DNA of 64,000 nt from UBA7957 sp965222695 (GTDB lineage: Bacteria > Pseudomonadota > Gammaproteobacteria > Granulosicoccales > Granulosicoccaceae): NCBI GenBank assembly GCA_965222695.1, contig OZ244967.1:2170001-2234000 (forward strand), read 5' to 3'. The position numbers were made by a program, and so were the translations under genes. A model generated the notes under the pieces. The model did no database searches. It worked only from the letters and a program-made list of their open reading frames with translations, and had not been told where the DNA came from. Below are positions 18,062 to 26,674 of this stretch, piece after piece (the first letter of the stretch is position 1; each line of letters begins with the position of its first letter).

Positions 18062-19183
18062 ATGAAACACTATAGCAAATATGTAGGTCTTGATGTTCAT
18101 AAAGAAACCATCGCCGTTTCGATCGCCGATGCGGGTCGTTCAAAAGCCCGCTTCTACGGCACCATCGCGAACACGCCCCAAGCGGTCAATGCGCTGTTCA
18201 ACAAGATCAACCCCGAAGGTGAAGTGCTGGGTGTCTGTTACGAGGCTGGACCTTGCGGTTATGGGCTGTACCATCATCTCAGCGGCATGGGTCAGGCCTG
18301 CCAGGTGGTGGCGCCGAGCCTGATTCCACGCCGAGCCTCGGAGAAGGTGAAGACGGATCGGCGCGATAGTTTACGCTTGGCCGAGTTGTTGCGGGCAGGT
18401 GAACTGACACCGGTCTGGGTGCCTGATGCTGAACAAGAAGCGATACGGGATTTGGTGCGTACCCGGGATGATTTCAAGCGGATGCAAAGGCAGGTGCGTC
18501 AGCAATTGTTAGCCTTTTTGTTACGTCATTCGCGGCGCTGGACAGGGGGCAAGAAGAACTGGACAAAAGGGTTTTGGCACTGGCTTGAAGCGTTGCAACT
18601 GCCCAGTGTACACCAGCAATGGGCGCTCAAGGAATACATCGATGCGCTCAGGGGAATCGATCGTCAGATCGGCACGATAGAGCAGCAGATGAGTGTGGCT
18701 AAGAGCGGTTGGTCGCTGGAGCCGATCGTCGATGGGCTGATGGCGATGCGCGGTGTCAACTTGATCACGGCGATGGGGGTTGTGGCGGAGCTGGGGGATC
18801 TGAGCCGCTTTAGCAAAGCGACACAGTTGATGGCTTATCTGGGGTTAGTCCCCCGTGAGCACAGCAGCGGTAAGCACCGTTACCAGGGAGCGATCACCAA
18901 GAGCGGCAATGCCCATGTGCGGCGCTTGCTGATCGAGTCGGCCTGGTGCTATCGCTTTGCCGCTCGCCGCTCACGAGAGATTCAACGGCGAGCACAAAGG
19001 GCCAGCCCCCAGGTGCAGGCGGTGGCGTGGAAGGGGCAAAAGAGGTTGTGCGCCCGCTACCGAGCCCTCACTGAGCGGGGTATCAATCGCTGCAAGGTGG
19101 TCACCGCGGTGGCTAGAGAGCTCAGCGGGTTTATCTGGGCGGTGGTTCAACAAGCGCGGCAAACCATGATGGTGGTGGCATGA
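18062..19183 (+). CDS. IS110-family transposase
   Basis: 373-aa DEDD recombinase. The RuvC-like N-terminal domain shows Asp11 in VGLDVHKET, Glu61 in CYEAGPCGYGLY, and Asp99/Asp102 in KTDRRDSLRLAELL. A helical linker follows, then the Tnp20 domain with MRGVNLITAMGVVAELGDL and the serine region REHSSGKHRYQGAITKSGN (Ser268/269), after which HVRRLLIESAW completes the family pattern. All key residues are intact, so it may be active. In this family the enzyme recombines DNA guided by a bridge RNA made from the element's non-coding end. Confidence 0.92.
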   Translation: MKHYSKYVGLDVHKETIAVSIADAGRSKARFYGTIANTPQAVNALFNKINPEGEVLGVCYEAGPCGYGLYHHLSGMGQACQVVAPSLIPRRASEKVKTDRRDSLRLAELLRAGELTPVWVPDAEQEAIRDLVRTRDDFKRMQRQVRQQLLAFLLRHSRRWTGGKKNWTKGFWHWLEALQLPSVHQQWALKEYIDALRGIDRQIGTIEQQMSVAKSGWSLEPIVDGLMAMRGVNLITAMGVVAELGDLSRFSKATQLMAYLGLVPREHSSGKHRYQGAITKSGNAHVRRLLIESAWCYRFAARRSREIQRRAQRASPQVQAVAWKGQKRLCARYRALTERGINRCKVVTAVARELSGFIWAVVQQARQTMMVVA

Positions 19184-19517
19184 GCGATCACACACGCCGC
19201 TCTACAACCCCGACACAGCTCAGAGGAGGTCATCGGTAGGGACACAGTGGTATCGAGCCCTCAGAGTAACGCTGGGATAAAGCTGAGGAAAATCCCAGAT
19301 GCTCCTAGGAGGCACTGGTGTCATCAGTGACCCTCGTCCGTAGAGATGGGTAAGTCCGCGACGAAGCGATGAACTGCCGGTAACCAACCCGCGAATATGA
19401 GCATGTTCAACAGTCGAAAGAGTTATTCCAGCGCTACTCAGAGGGCTTGAAGGTCAGCACACCGATCAACAAGTGGGTTAATCGATGAAAAACAGAAGAT
19501 GAAGTAATACAAATACT
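19184..19517 (+). ncRNA. Candidate bridge-RNA region of the IS110 element
   Basis: The 330 bp after the transposase hold no reading frame of note but contain clear hairpins: CTGGGAT (19272-19278) with ATCCCAG (19292-19298), and CACTG (19313-19317) with CAGTG (19325-19329). IS110-family elements encode a structured guide RNA in a non-coding end; a long 3' flank fits the IS1111-like arrangement. The exact RNA ends and the binding loops cannot be set by eye. Confidence 0.4.
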
Positions 19518-19533
19518 TGACAGGTCAAAACAT

Positions 19534-19603
19534 ATGAGGAGCTTGCCCCGCAAGCGATAAGAACTCCGATATCAATATTATCGCGAGGGCGCCTCGCTCC
19601 TAC
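19534..19603. repeat. REP-like inverted pair right of the IS110 element
   Basis: Left unit ATGAGGAGCTTGCCCCGCAA (from 19534) and right unit TTATCGCGAGGGCGCCTCGC (from 19578), running to CCTAC at 19603. The orientation and spacing match the pair at 17854-17922. Confidence 0.75.
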
Positions 19604-19982
19604 GAGGCGGTTTTATTTCCATCGTAGAATTTAATATGCTTGTAATATTACTCCTACAAACACCACTATTTATAAAATTCCTATTTATTAAACGCCAATA
19701 AAAAATCTTCGCCAAATTATTAATTCTTATTTGAAAATGATATATATCAATTATCCTGTTTTTTTACACTTAATTAAATTCCGATTCCGACAGCATCAAT
19801 CAAAATTCATATGCAATATAAACTTTGTAACTTACACCGGTAATTGTTAACTGGTTCACAAAGTGACAATTCCGTCCAAATTCTTATTGACCATTACATT
19901 ATCCGCCCATTAGCATATCAATAAATTGAACACTCCATAGCTGTATTATAAATATACAAGCCATATACCTTACGGAGTTACT
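19604..19982. other. A+T-rich intergenic region before the Rhs cassette
   Basis: About 380 bp, strikingly A+T-rich compared with the flanking genes. No long reading frame. It contains TTAACTGGTTCACAAAGTGA and several TATAAT-like boxes (for example in TGTATTATAAATATACAAGC) and so probably carries the cassette's promoter, but no element stands out enough to call. The composition suggests acquired DNA. Confidence 0.5.
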
Positions 19983-20129
19983 GTGTATTTGCAATATCAA
20001 ACGGATTTACCAGTAGAGGTTCTAACGCACTCTGCAACGCAAGCTGTGCTTGCGTCAGTCATAACCCGCAGTGACCCCTATCATCAACTTTTCACCGACA
20101 GCTTACCAACGAAAACGGAATTACTATGA
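19983..20129 (+). CDS. Putative 48-codon leader ORF overlapping the Rhs shell gene
   Basis: Too short for usual gene finding. GTG at 19983 has ACGGAG 5 to 6 nt upstream, a good ribosome site, and the frame stays open for 48 codons to a TGA that overlaps the ATG of the shell gene (ATGA at 20126-20129). The peptide begins VYLQYQTDLPVEVLTHSATQ and has no signal peptide or membrane segment. The shell gene's own ribosome site is ACGGAATT, so translation of this frame may couple to it. It could equally be a chance frame. Confidence 0.4.
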   Translation: MYLQYQTDLPVEVLTHSATQAVLASVITRSDPYHQLFTDSLPTKTELL

Positions 20130-23100
20130 ACGACCCGATCGCCTTATCTGTAAAAAGACTACTTTTATCGCTCTTTATTGCCTTATTGATTATGGCAAGC
20201 CGGATTCCTTTCGCCGTTTCGAATGAGGGCAACATCCCCACTGGTAATTTCGCCGCCGAAGCTATACCCCTGATCGATGAAAAAGCCTCAGCGGACAAGC
20301 ACTATCTGTCGCTTTTACCCGGCGAAGTCTACGATACCCGTACGGGCCGGCTCGGGCACTATATGACGGATCTCAGTGTCTCGGGAAACGGGTCGCTGGA
20401 TATTACCATCAACCGCAAATTCGCCATGCAGGCCGAGCAGCCGGGGGCGGGGGGTGCAATCTATCCGCATCTGTTCGGCAGCATGGCGTTAGATATCCCG
20501 CGGATTGAATTTACCAGTTTCGATTCCGTGCTGCACCCTCAGGACGCAGCATCCAACCCAAAGCCGACCATCGAGCCCGGTGCAACGTGGATTTCCAGCA
20601 GTCCGAGCAATGTCTGTTCAGGTTTACACCTACTCGACCCGGATAAGCTCTTTGAAGTAAAGTATGAAGAAGGATCCTTTGAGCACTATCTTAAACGACC
20701 CGGCAAAATTCACAACGCGGCAAGCTACACAAGCAATTCAGAACCCGCCCAGCCCGAACATTTAACTACAGGTATAGTTTTTCACTACGACAATAAAAAG
20801 ATTCACTTTTACCCGCGATATATGAATCAATCCACTGGCCGCTTTCCCGCGAACGCGGAATACGTCAGCCCCGATAACTGGTATATAGACTGCGTCGGAA
20901 CGACGTTTAATGTCTACAGGCCCAACGGAATGGTTTATAAACTCAATGTTTTCGAACATCGAAATACGGGATATTTTCTACCTAGCGGTGATTTCAGATT
21001 AAGTAAAACCTCCGGTGGGAGCATCGTCCATGGAATCTCAACCCATATCAGCTTTGATGTCGGACATAAAACCGTCTTTGTCAGCCAGATCTCGGACAAT
21101 ACGGGAAATACACTGAACTACACTTATGATACGGTAACGGAATCCGTGCCGAGATGGAAAACCATATCCCATTTACTGACTACCTCAACCACCGAAAGAA
21201 AGCTGCTTAAAACTATCAGCAGCAACGACGGAAGAGTTGTCACCATTACCCGAAGGGCTCCGGATTCACTGAATTGTAAGCCGCTGATTAAAAGCATCCA
21301 GTACAACAAAGATCTCAGCCACAATATCAGCTATGACTACACCAACGGCTCAACGCCAGGCCAGGGGAAGTGCCTGTTGCAAAAAGTCACACGGGCAGAC
21401 GGCGGAGTATGGAGTTATGGCTATTTTAATCCGCTTAAAGGCAAGGCTGGAACGTCCGGCACCAACTGGGACTGGCCCAAGCCGGTTGCATCAAGCGATA
21501 GTTACAGCAGCAATGTCGGCCACTCCCTTTTCGCATTACAGGCGGTAACCTATCCTGAAGGCGCCAAAGTCAGCTACACCTACAAAGGTCGTTATTTCTG
21601 TGATTTCAGGCAAAAAACCGGTTTTAACAGAGAAACCTGCAACACGAAAAACGCATTTATCGCAGCCCTGGCAACGCGCGTCATTTCCGGTGATTTAGTG
21701 ACCGGAGGCATGGGCTGGCTTTTTTCCTATGGCAAGCTGGGCAGCGCGGGCTCAGCTACGAACCCCTTGCGTGCCAAAACGCTGATCGAAACTCCTATTA
21801 TCAATGGTGTCCGTAACCAGCATCAATTCGAATATGCTGTTGCGGAAACGGGTACCAACCCGAGTCTTGCCTCGCCCCAGAGCGGAAAACTACTGCACTA
21901 CAAGGTAATGGATCATTCCGGGAAAGTGATTAAACAAACCGACTGGACATGGGGATTCTACGGCGATGTGGTTTATTTTCCAGCAGTCTATCCTTTTGAC
22001 AGCGCCTGGCGTTATTGGAAGGAACAAGCCTGGCAAACCCTGCATCATTCGCGCAAACGCGTGGTAACCAAAACCATTACCAAACTCAACGGCGATACCT
22101 TTGAAAACAACTATGCCGGCTTTAATCAATTCGGGCAGGCCACCCGGATCGGACAATATCACCGTTACCGTGCCGGCGGCAGCAGTGGCCGCACCCTGGA
22201 TAGGAAGTATTTCAACAGTATCGAAGTCGGGCACACGGTTTGGGTAATCGGCAAAATCGAGCGGGAATCCGTGGACGGCATGGATGCAAAGATCCTCAGA
22301 ACCTTTAACAGCAAAGGACAGATGACCAGCGAAACCCGATTCGGCGTCAAACACACTTTTGTCTATCATGCCAACGGCGATTTACATAAAATTTTTGACG
22401 GCAAAGGCGTGCCCATCAAAAAATACGAGAATTACAAACTTGGCGTACCGCAAACAGAGCGCAAGCCTGGTGCCTTGCTCACCGTCACGGTAAACAGTAA
22501 AGGCCAGGTAAGCAGCAGATCCGACTGGATCAATGCCAATAACAAAACGAGCTACCAGTACAACAATCTTCTCGGCAAAGTGACCAAAATCACGCCTCCC
22601 CTGCAGGCCAGCACCAATATCGCCTGGCCTGTCTGGCACGACAGCAGCCACAGCCGATACCGGAAAAAGGAAACCACCCGTGGTTCCGCCTACCTGGAAA
22701 CTGTCTACTATGACACCCTGGGACGGCCGCTGATTCAGATCGAGCGGGACAGAATTTCAAACGACAAAGTCTATAAATATTACCGCTATGATCGCAATGG
22801 CCGCTTGTCTTATGAATCCCTGCCTACCGACCAGAATATCAATATCAGCCAATACTTTAACGGCACGGTCGCAGCGCCTAAAGGTATAGAGTACCTTTAC
22901 GATCCTCTGGGCCGCCTTACCCGGGAGAGAAACACCGCAGATAACTCCATCACAAGCTACTGCTACGGCTTTGACTGTGAGTCAATCGCACCTTTTTCCT
23001 CCACATCCACCGTCGAGGTCAAACACGGCGTCGGCAAGATTGACCCGGATGGCTACTTTCATGTGGTCAACTTCCGCGCCTATGGCAATCCGGACGATAA

Positions 23101-24760
23101 GGAAATCATACAAATCACTCAGCAACGCAAACACAGCCCCATCGCCTCGGTAACCACCAATATTTTCCGTGACCGTCTCAACTCCATCACCAAAGTCGTT
23201 CAGGGCGGAATCACCCGCGAGTACACCTATAAACCCGGCAAGCGGCTACTCGCCTCCGTCAAACACCCCGAAACCGGGACCACCCAATTCGCCCAATACG
23301 ATCCCGCCGGCAATCTCACCAAAGAGATCTCCGCCGACGGCAAAGCCACCCTCTACAACTATGACGACAACCACCTGCTGACCGATATCACCTACCCCGG
23401 CGGTACCGCCAATATCAGCTACACCTACGATAAAAACGAGGCCCTGACCGGTGCATCGCTCAGCGGCTCGACAATCAATTACCACTACCGCGCCGACGGG
23501 CTTTTGGATAAAGAAACCCTGCAGGTCGACGGCGAGTCCTTCACCCTCGACTACAACTACAACCAATACGGCTTTCTCTCCAAAATCATCTACCCCAACG
23601 CCTTGAACGTTAATTATTACTACAACACCCTCGGCTGGCTCGGCAAGGTCGGTGGCTTTGCCGATCACATGCACTACTTCCCCAACGGACAGCTCAAAAG
23701 CACCACCCTGACCAACGGACAAAACTTCACCAGTACCCAAACCAACCGTAAACTGCCCGCCCGGTGGAAAGCCAACGGGGGGCACAACACCGCCATGGAT
23801 CAAACCTACGCCTACGACCGGCGCGCCAATGTCGACAGCCTTACCGATCATCTGCTGCCCGACTACTCGATCACCATGGACTATGACGGGCTCAGTCGCC
23901 TCACCCGCGCCGTGGGTCAATGGGGCGTGGGCACCTTTGGCTACAGCAACAGCGGCAATATTACCCGTATCCGCCTTGGCCCGGAAACCCTCACCTACGA
24001 TTTCAGTCACACCTACCCCGGCAACCGAACCCACCTGCTGCGCAAGGTGACCTCCACTTCCGGCCTGAATAACTACACCTTCGACTACGACTATAACGGC
24101 AACGTGATCGACAACGGCCGCTACAGCTTTCTCTACGACCACGCCTCGCGCCTCTACCACGCCGATGTAAATGGGCGGATCTATGACTTTGACTATGACG
24201 CCCAGGGCCGGCGCATCCGCTCGGTCCGACAGGACACCGACAATAACAACAACCCCATCGCCGCCTCCAAGGTCACCCAGTACTTCTTTTACAACAAAGA
24301 CGGCCAGCTGCTGTTCGAGAAAAACAAAAACTCCGCCGAGACCACACTCCACATCTACGCCAACGACAAACTTATCGCCCAACGCCGCTACTACAACGCC
24401 GGTATCGACGGCGACGGCGACGGCATCGCCGACTTTTTCGAACACCGCTACGGCATGCAGCCCGATTACCCCGGCGATGCCCATCTCGACCCCGACAACG
24501 ATGGCCTGAGCAACTTCGACGAGTTCCAACTCAGCTCCAACGTCAACAGCACCGATTCGGACAACGACGGCATCAGCGATACCCTCGAAGCGCTCTATCA
24601 ACTCGACCCGATACAGGATGATGCAGCACTCGATGCCGACGGCGACGGCGTCACCAATCTCAATGAAATCATCGCCGGCACCCACCCCGACGATCCGCTC
24701 TCCCGCCAGCGCATGCAACAAGCCATGCCCGCCATTCGGGCACTGATGGGCTGGCACTGA
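20126..24760 (+). CDS. Secreted Rhs/YD-repeat shell protein without Rhs core
   Basis: 1544 aa. An N-terminal hydrophobic signal (about residues 8 to 33, ending AVSN) predicts Sec export. The middle and C-terminal two thirds are YD/Rhs repeats (for example LYNYDDNHLLTDITYPGG, FDYDAQGRRIRSVRQ), the kind that fold into a hollow beta-cocoon. The repeats stop at YANDKLIAQRRYY (about 1411-1423), the point where the Rhs core (HTDHLG) follows in ordinary Rhs proteins. Instead comes an aspartate-rich tail (about 1427 to 1520: DGDGDGIADFF, DPDNDGLSNFDEF, DSDNDGISDTLE, DADGDGVTNLNE), thrombospondin-type-3/EF-hand-like calcium sites. Followed by the small exported protein gene and by a separate core-toxin gene. 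Function is probably toxin encapsulation or delivery; this is inferred. Confidence 0.85.
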   Translation: MNDPIALSVKRLLLSLFIALLIMASRIPFAVSNEGNIPTGNFAAEAIPLIDEKASADKHYLSLLPGEVYDTRTGRLGHYMTDLSVSGNGSLDITINRKFAMQAEQPGAGGAIYPHLFGSMALDIPRIEFTSFDSVLHPQDAASNPKPTIEPGATWISSSPSNVCSGLHLLDPDKLFEVKYEEGSFEHYLKRPGKIHNAASYTSNSEPAQPEHLTTGIVFHYDNKKIHFYPRYMNQSTGRFPANAEYVSPDNWYIDCVGTTFNVYRPNGMVYKLNVFEHRNTGYFLPSGDFRLSKTSGGSIVHGISTHISFDVGHKTVFVSQISDNTGNTLNYTYDTVTESVPRWKTISHLLTTSTTERKLLKTISSNDGRVVTITRRAPDSLNCKPLIKSIQYNKDLSHNISYDYTNGSTPGQGKCLLQKVTRADGGVWSYGYFNPLKGKAGTSGTNWDWPKPVASSDSYSSNVGHSLFALQAVTYPEGAKVSYTYKGRYFCDFRQKTGFNRETCNTKNAFIAALATRVISGDLVTGGMGWLFSYGKLGSAGSATNPLRAKTLIETPIINGVRNQHQFEYAVAETGTNPSLASPQSGKLLHYKVMDHSGKVIKQTDWTWGFYGDVVYFPAVYPFDSAWRYWKEQAWQTLHHSRKRVVTKTITKLNGDTFENNYAGFNQFGQATRIGQYHRYRAGGSSGRTLDRKYFNSIEVGHTVWVIGKIERESVDGMDAKILRTFNSKGQMTSETRFGVKHTFVYHANGDLHKIFDGKGVPIKKYENYKLGVPQTERKPGALLTVTVNSKGQVSSRSDWINANNKTSYQYNNLLGKVTKITPPLQASTNIAWPVWHDSSHSRYRKKETTRGSAYLETVYYDTLGRPLIQIERDRISNDKVYKYYRYDRNGRLSYESLPTDQNINISQYFNGTVAAPKGIEYLYDPLGRLTRERNTADNSITSYCYGFDCESIAPFSSTSTVEVKHGVGKIDPDGYFHVVNFRAYGNPDDKEIIQITQQRKHSPIASVTTNIFRDRLNSITKVVQGGITREYTYKPGKRLLASVKHPETGTTQFAQYDPAGNLTKEISADGKATLYNYDDNHLLTDITYPGGTANISYTYDKNEALTGASLSGSTINYHYRADGLLDKETLQVDGESFTLDYNYNQYGFLSKIIYPNALNVNYYYNTLGWLGKVGGFADHMHYFPNGQLKSTTLTNGQNFTSTQTNRKLPARWKANGGHNTAMDQTYAYDRRANVDSLTDHLLPDYSITMDYDGLSRLTRAVGQWGVGTFGYSNSGNITRIRLGPETLTYDFSHTYPGNRTHLLRKVTSTSGLNNYTFDYDYNGNVIDNGRYSFLYDHASRLYHADVNGRIYDFDYDAQGRRIRSVRQDTDNNNNPIAASKVTQYFFYNKDGQLLFEKNKNSAETTLHIYANDKLIAQRRYYNAGIDGDGDGIADFFEHRYGMQPDYPGDAHLDPDNDGLSNFDEFQLSSNVNSTDSDNDGISDTLEALYQLDPIQDDAALDADGDGVTNLNEIIAGTHPDDPLSRQRMQQAMPAIRALMGWH

Positions 24761-24820
24761 GCGACGCCACCGGGACCGACACTGAGCACCCAACATTTTT
24801 AACCTTATATGGAGAATCCC

Positions 24821-25204
24821 ATGAAACACACTCTCAGCCATTCACTCTGCAAACGTCTTCGCCAAGCGGTACTGCCACTGGTGGCACTCGCCGCACTCGC
24901 CCCCGCCGCCCAGGCCGGCACCTGCGGCACCGGCAAAATCCTCGAGATCAAGGAAGGCGGCTGGAACAGCGATCACCTCTATATCAAGATTGAAAACAGC
25001 GCCCAAACCTCCGCCCACCCCAGCTCCGAAGTCAGCGGCTATATCCGCTACCGCAGCAACTCCCTCACCCCCGAGCGCCTTCAACGCATTCGCGCACTCG
25101 CCTACCTCGCCCTCGCCGGGGACAAGAAAGTCAGAGCCCTCACCCATAACACCGCCACCGGCGCCCAATGCGGCGATGCCACCGAGCTCAATATCTACCG
25201 CTAA
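24821..25204 (+). CDS. Small secreted protein between Rhs shell and Rhs core genes
   Basis: 127 aa from the ATG at 24821, which has GGAG 6 nt upstream; an ATG at 24809 lacks one. The signal peptide is strong (LPLVALAALAPAAQAG). The mature part is about 95 residues and has just two cysteines (GTCGTG near its start and AQCGDA near its end), likely one disulfide. It opens KILEIKEGGWNSDHLYIKIE, a beta-rich look, then has a helix LTPERLQRIRALAYLALAG. I do not recognise the family. Its place inside a split Rhs locus suggests a structural, chaperone or binding subunit. A scrap of a second copy lies at 26668. Confidence 0.75.
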   Translation: MKHTLSHSLCKRLRQAVLPLVALAALAPAAQAGTCGTGKILEIKEGGWNSDHLYIKIENSAQTSAHPSSEVSGYIRYRSNSLTPERLQRIRALAYLALAGDKKVRALTHNTATGAQCGDATELNIYR

Positions 25205-25250
25205 CCCACTACCGGTACAACCGATTCATGCTTAACCCAGGAAATCGACG

Positions 25251-26225
25251 ATGACATCACCACGGATCGCCCTCAAGGCCAAAAGAGGCCTGGCCCTGCT
25301 GCTGGCCACGCTCCTGCTCTTTACCCAAACCGCCTACGCCGGCTCCTACACCAATTTTATCCACACCGATGTGCTCGGCAATATCGTCGCCGTCACCGAT
25401 GAGTACGGCAATATCATCTCCAGAGAGCACGTCACGCCCTTCGGCAGCTCGCTCGGTAAAACCAACCCCGAAGACACCCTGCCCGTGGGTGAGGCCGAAC
25501 ACCGGATCGGCTATACCGGTCACGTCAGGGACAAGGACCTGGGGCTTACCTACATGCAGGCCCGGTATTATGATCCGGTCATAGGACGCTTTATGGGGGT
25601 CGATCCCGTTGGGTTTTTAGAAAATGAGGATCCTTACTACTTCAATCGTTACGCATACGCAAATAACAACCCAGTCCGATACAATGATCCTACTGGAATG
25701 TCGACTGGAACAACGGGTGCTGACGAACTTCCTAATGCAGAATACAATGCCCCAGATCCTGGCAGTGTTGTTAATGACACTTTTAATCATGCATCGGCGG
25801 CCAATAACAATAATACAAACTATCAGGGCATCGCCTTTACAAATGGTGCTAATTCTGCTAATTACCTGGAGGCAATAGTTGTTGGCATTATTGGCTGGAG
25901 AGGGATTGGTAGCTCTTCTTGGAGTCAAGTTCCAAAGAGTGCAGGGAAGTACCTAAACAACTCTTGGTATAAGGGCACATTCCCGAATAAAACACAGTCT
26001 CTTAAATATCACCTAGGCAAACATGGCAGAGGTCGTACAGCTACAGAGTATACGAGAGATGCAATGAACTTCTTTGAGAAGAATAGTCACCTTGGTAAGA
26101 AAGTTACTTTGAAAGACGGGACACCAGGCATAAAAATTCAAACGAAAACTAATGTAGATGGCAAGACTCAGCGAATGGGAGGCTATTGGACTCAAGATGG
26201 AAAACTTGTGACTTTCTGGGATTAG
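25251..26225 (+). CDS. Secreted Rhs core with C-terminal toxin tip
   Basis: 324 aa. Signal peptide at residues 1-30 (ends TAYA). Residues 36-149 are the Rhs-associated core: NFIHTDVLGNIVAVTD, LGLTYMQARYYDPVIGRF, DPYYFNRYAYANNNPVRYNDPTG, i.e. the part missing from the shell gene. After DPTG the sequence becomes variable: an Asn-rich linker, a short hydrophobic stretch (YLEAIVVGIIGW), then a tip with SLKYHLGKHG (His254, His258), ATEYTRDAMNFF and a final GGYWTQDGKLVTFWD. That ending recalls RNase tips of the BECR (colicin D/barnase-EndoU) kind, but the assignment is weak. G+C falls sharply from about 25610. An immunity gene follows 4 bp later. Confidence 0.82.
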   Translation: MTSPRIALKAKRGLALLLATLLLFTQTAYAGSYTNFIHTDVLGNIVAVTDEYGNIISREHVTPFGSSLGKTNPEDTLPVGEAEHRIGYTGHVRDKDLGLTYMQARYYDPVIGRFMGVDPVGFLENEDPYYFNRYAYANNNPVRYNDPTGMSTGTTGADELPNAEYNAPDPGSVVNDTFNHASAANNNNTNYQGIAFTNGANSANYLEAIVVGIIGWRGIGSSSWSQVPKSAGKYLNNSWYKGTFPNKTQSLKYHLGKHGRGRTATEYTRDAMNFFEKNSHLGKKVTLKDGTPGIKIQTKTNVDGKTQRMGGYWTQDGKLVTFWD

Positions 26226-26229
26226 TATT

Positions 26230-26526
26230 ATGAATCATTTAAAAGCACTTATCGAAAAACATAAAAGCCTAGATTTTCCAGAATTTCCGGAAGACGATGA
26301 TTTTGCTGAGTGGGTTTCGGAACTGTCCGAAGCAGATGGTTACTATATTGGCATTGCTGTATCAGCATTAAATAAAGAAACGAAGTTATCTTTAAATCGG
26401 TCTCATATTGAAGAACTAGAAAATGGCTTGAAGAGCTTTTCTAGTTTAAGAAATGATGTGGAAATATATCAAAAATGCTCTAGTTATTTATCATCTCTCA
26501 AGCTAATCGTGTCCTCTTTAAAATGA
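26230..26526 (+). CDS. Probable immunity protein for the Rhs toxin tip
   Basis: 98 aa, acidic N-terminal half (FPEFPEDDDFAEWVSELSEADG), mostly helical, no signal peptide or membrane segment. It starts 4 bp after the toxin stop, is small and A+T-rich like the toxin tip, and has the standard position of a cognate immunity gene. A cytoplasmic immunity protein implies a toxin acting in the cytoplasm. Not recognised by sequence; the role comes from position. Confidence 0.65.
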   Translation: MNHLKALIEKHKSLDFPEFPEDDDFAEWVSELSEADGYYIGIAVSALNKETKLSLNRSHIEELENGLKSFSSLRNDVEIYQKCSSYLSSLKLIVSSLK

Positions 26527-26635
26527 CTACGATACTTCGCTTAAGGAAACTCTGATTTAACCCCAGCGCTATAATAATACACCAAGCCAGGCACAGACGA
26601 GAAATACGATGAGCGATCAATTGAAGGGAATAGGT

Positions 26636-26674
26636 AAAGTATCATATTAACTATATATTTCCCGCTTCGGCACC
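26636..26674 (+). repeat. Dispersed repeat, copy 1
   Basis: AAAGTATCATATTAACTATA followed by TTTCCCGCTTCGGCA matches the repeat at 29709-29745 through both segments. Confidence 0.6.

Larger units (their letters stand above)
17980..19527 (+). mobile_element. IS110-family insertion sequence (ends approximate)
   Basis: The element comprises a DEDD transposase gene and long non-coding flanks. Inverted copies of TGACCTGTC occur at 17980-17988 and, as GACAGGTCA, at 19519-19527; they may be subterminal repeats. A further GGACAGGTCA at 18053-18062 spans the transposase start. IS110 elements make no target duplication, so exact ends cannot be set from one copy. REP pairs lie just outside on both sides, about 60 bp to the left and about 7 bp to the right. 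Confidence 0.75.

Noticed and set aside
23246..24841. 531-codon open frame on the minus strand inside the Rhs shell gene
   Set aside because: Composition is Val/Gly/Ala repeats typical of the antisense of G+C-rich YD-repeat DNA; no domain and no ribosome site; the plus-strand gene is clear.
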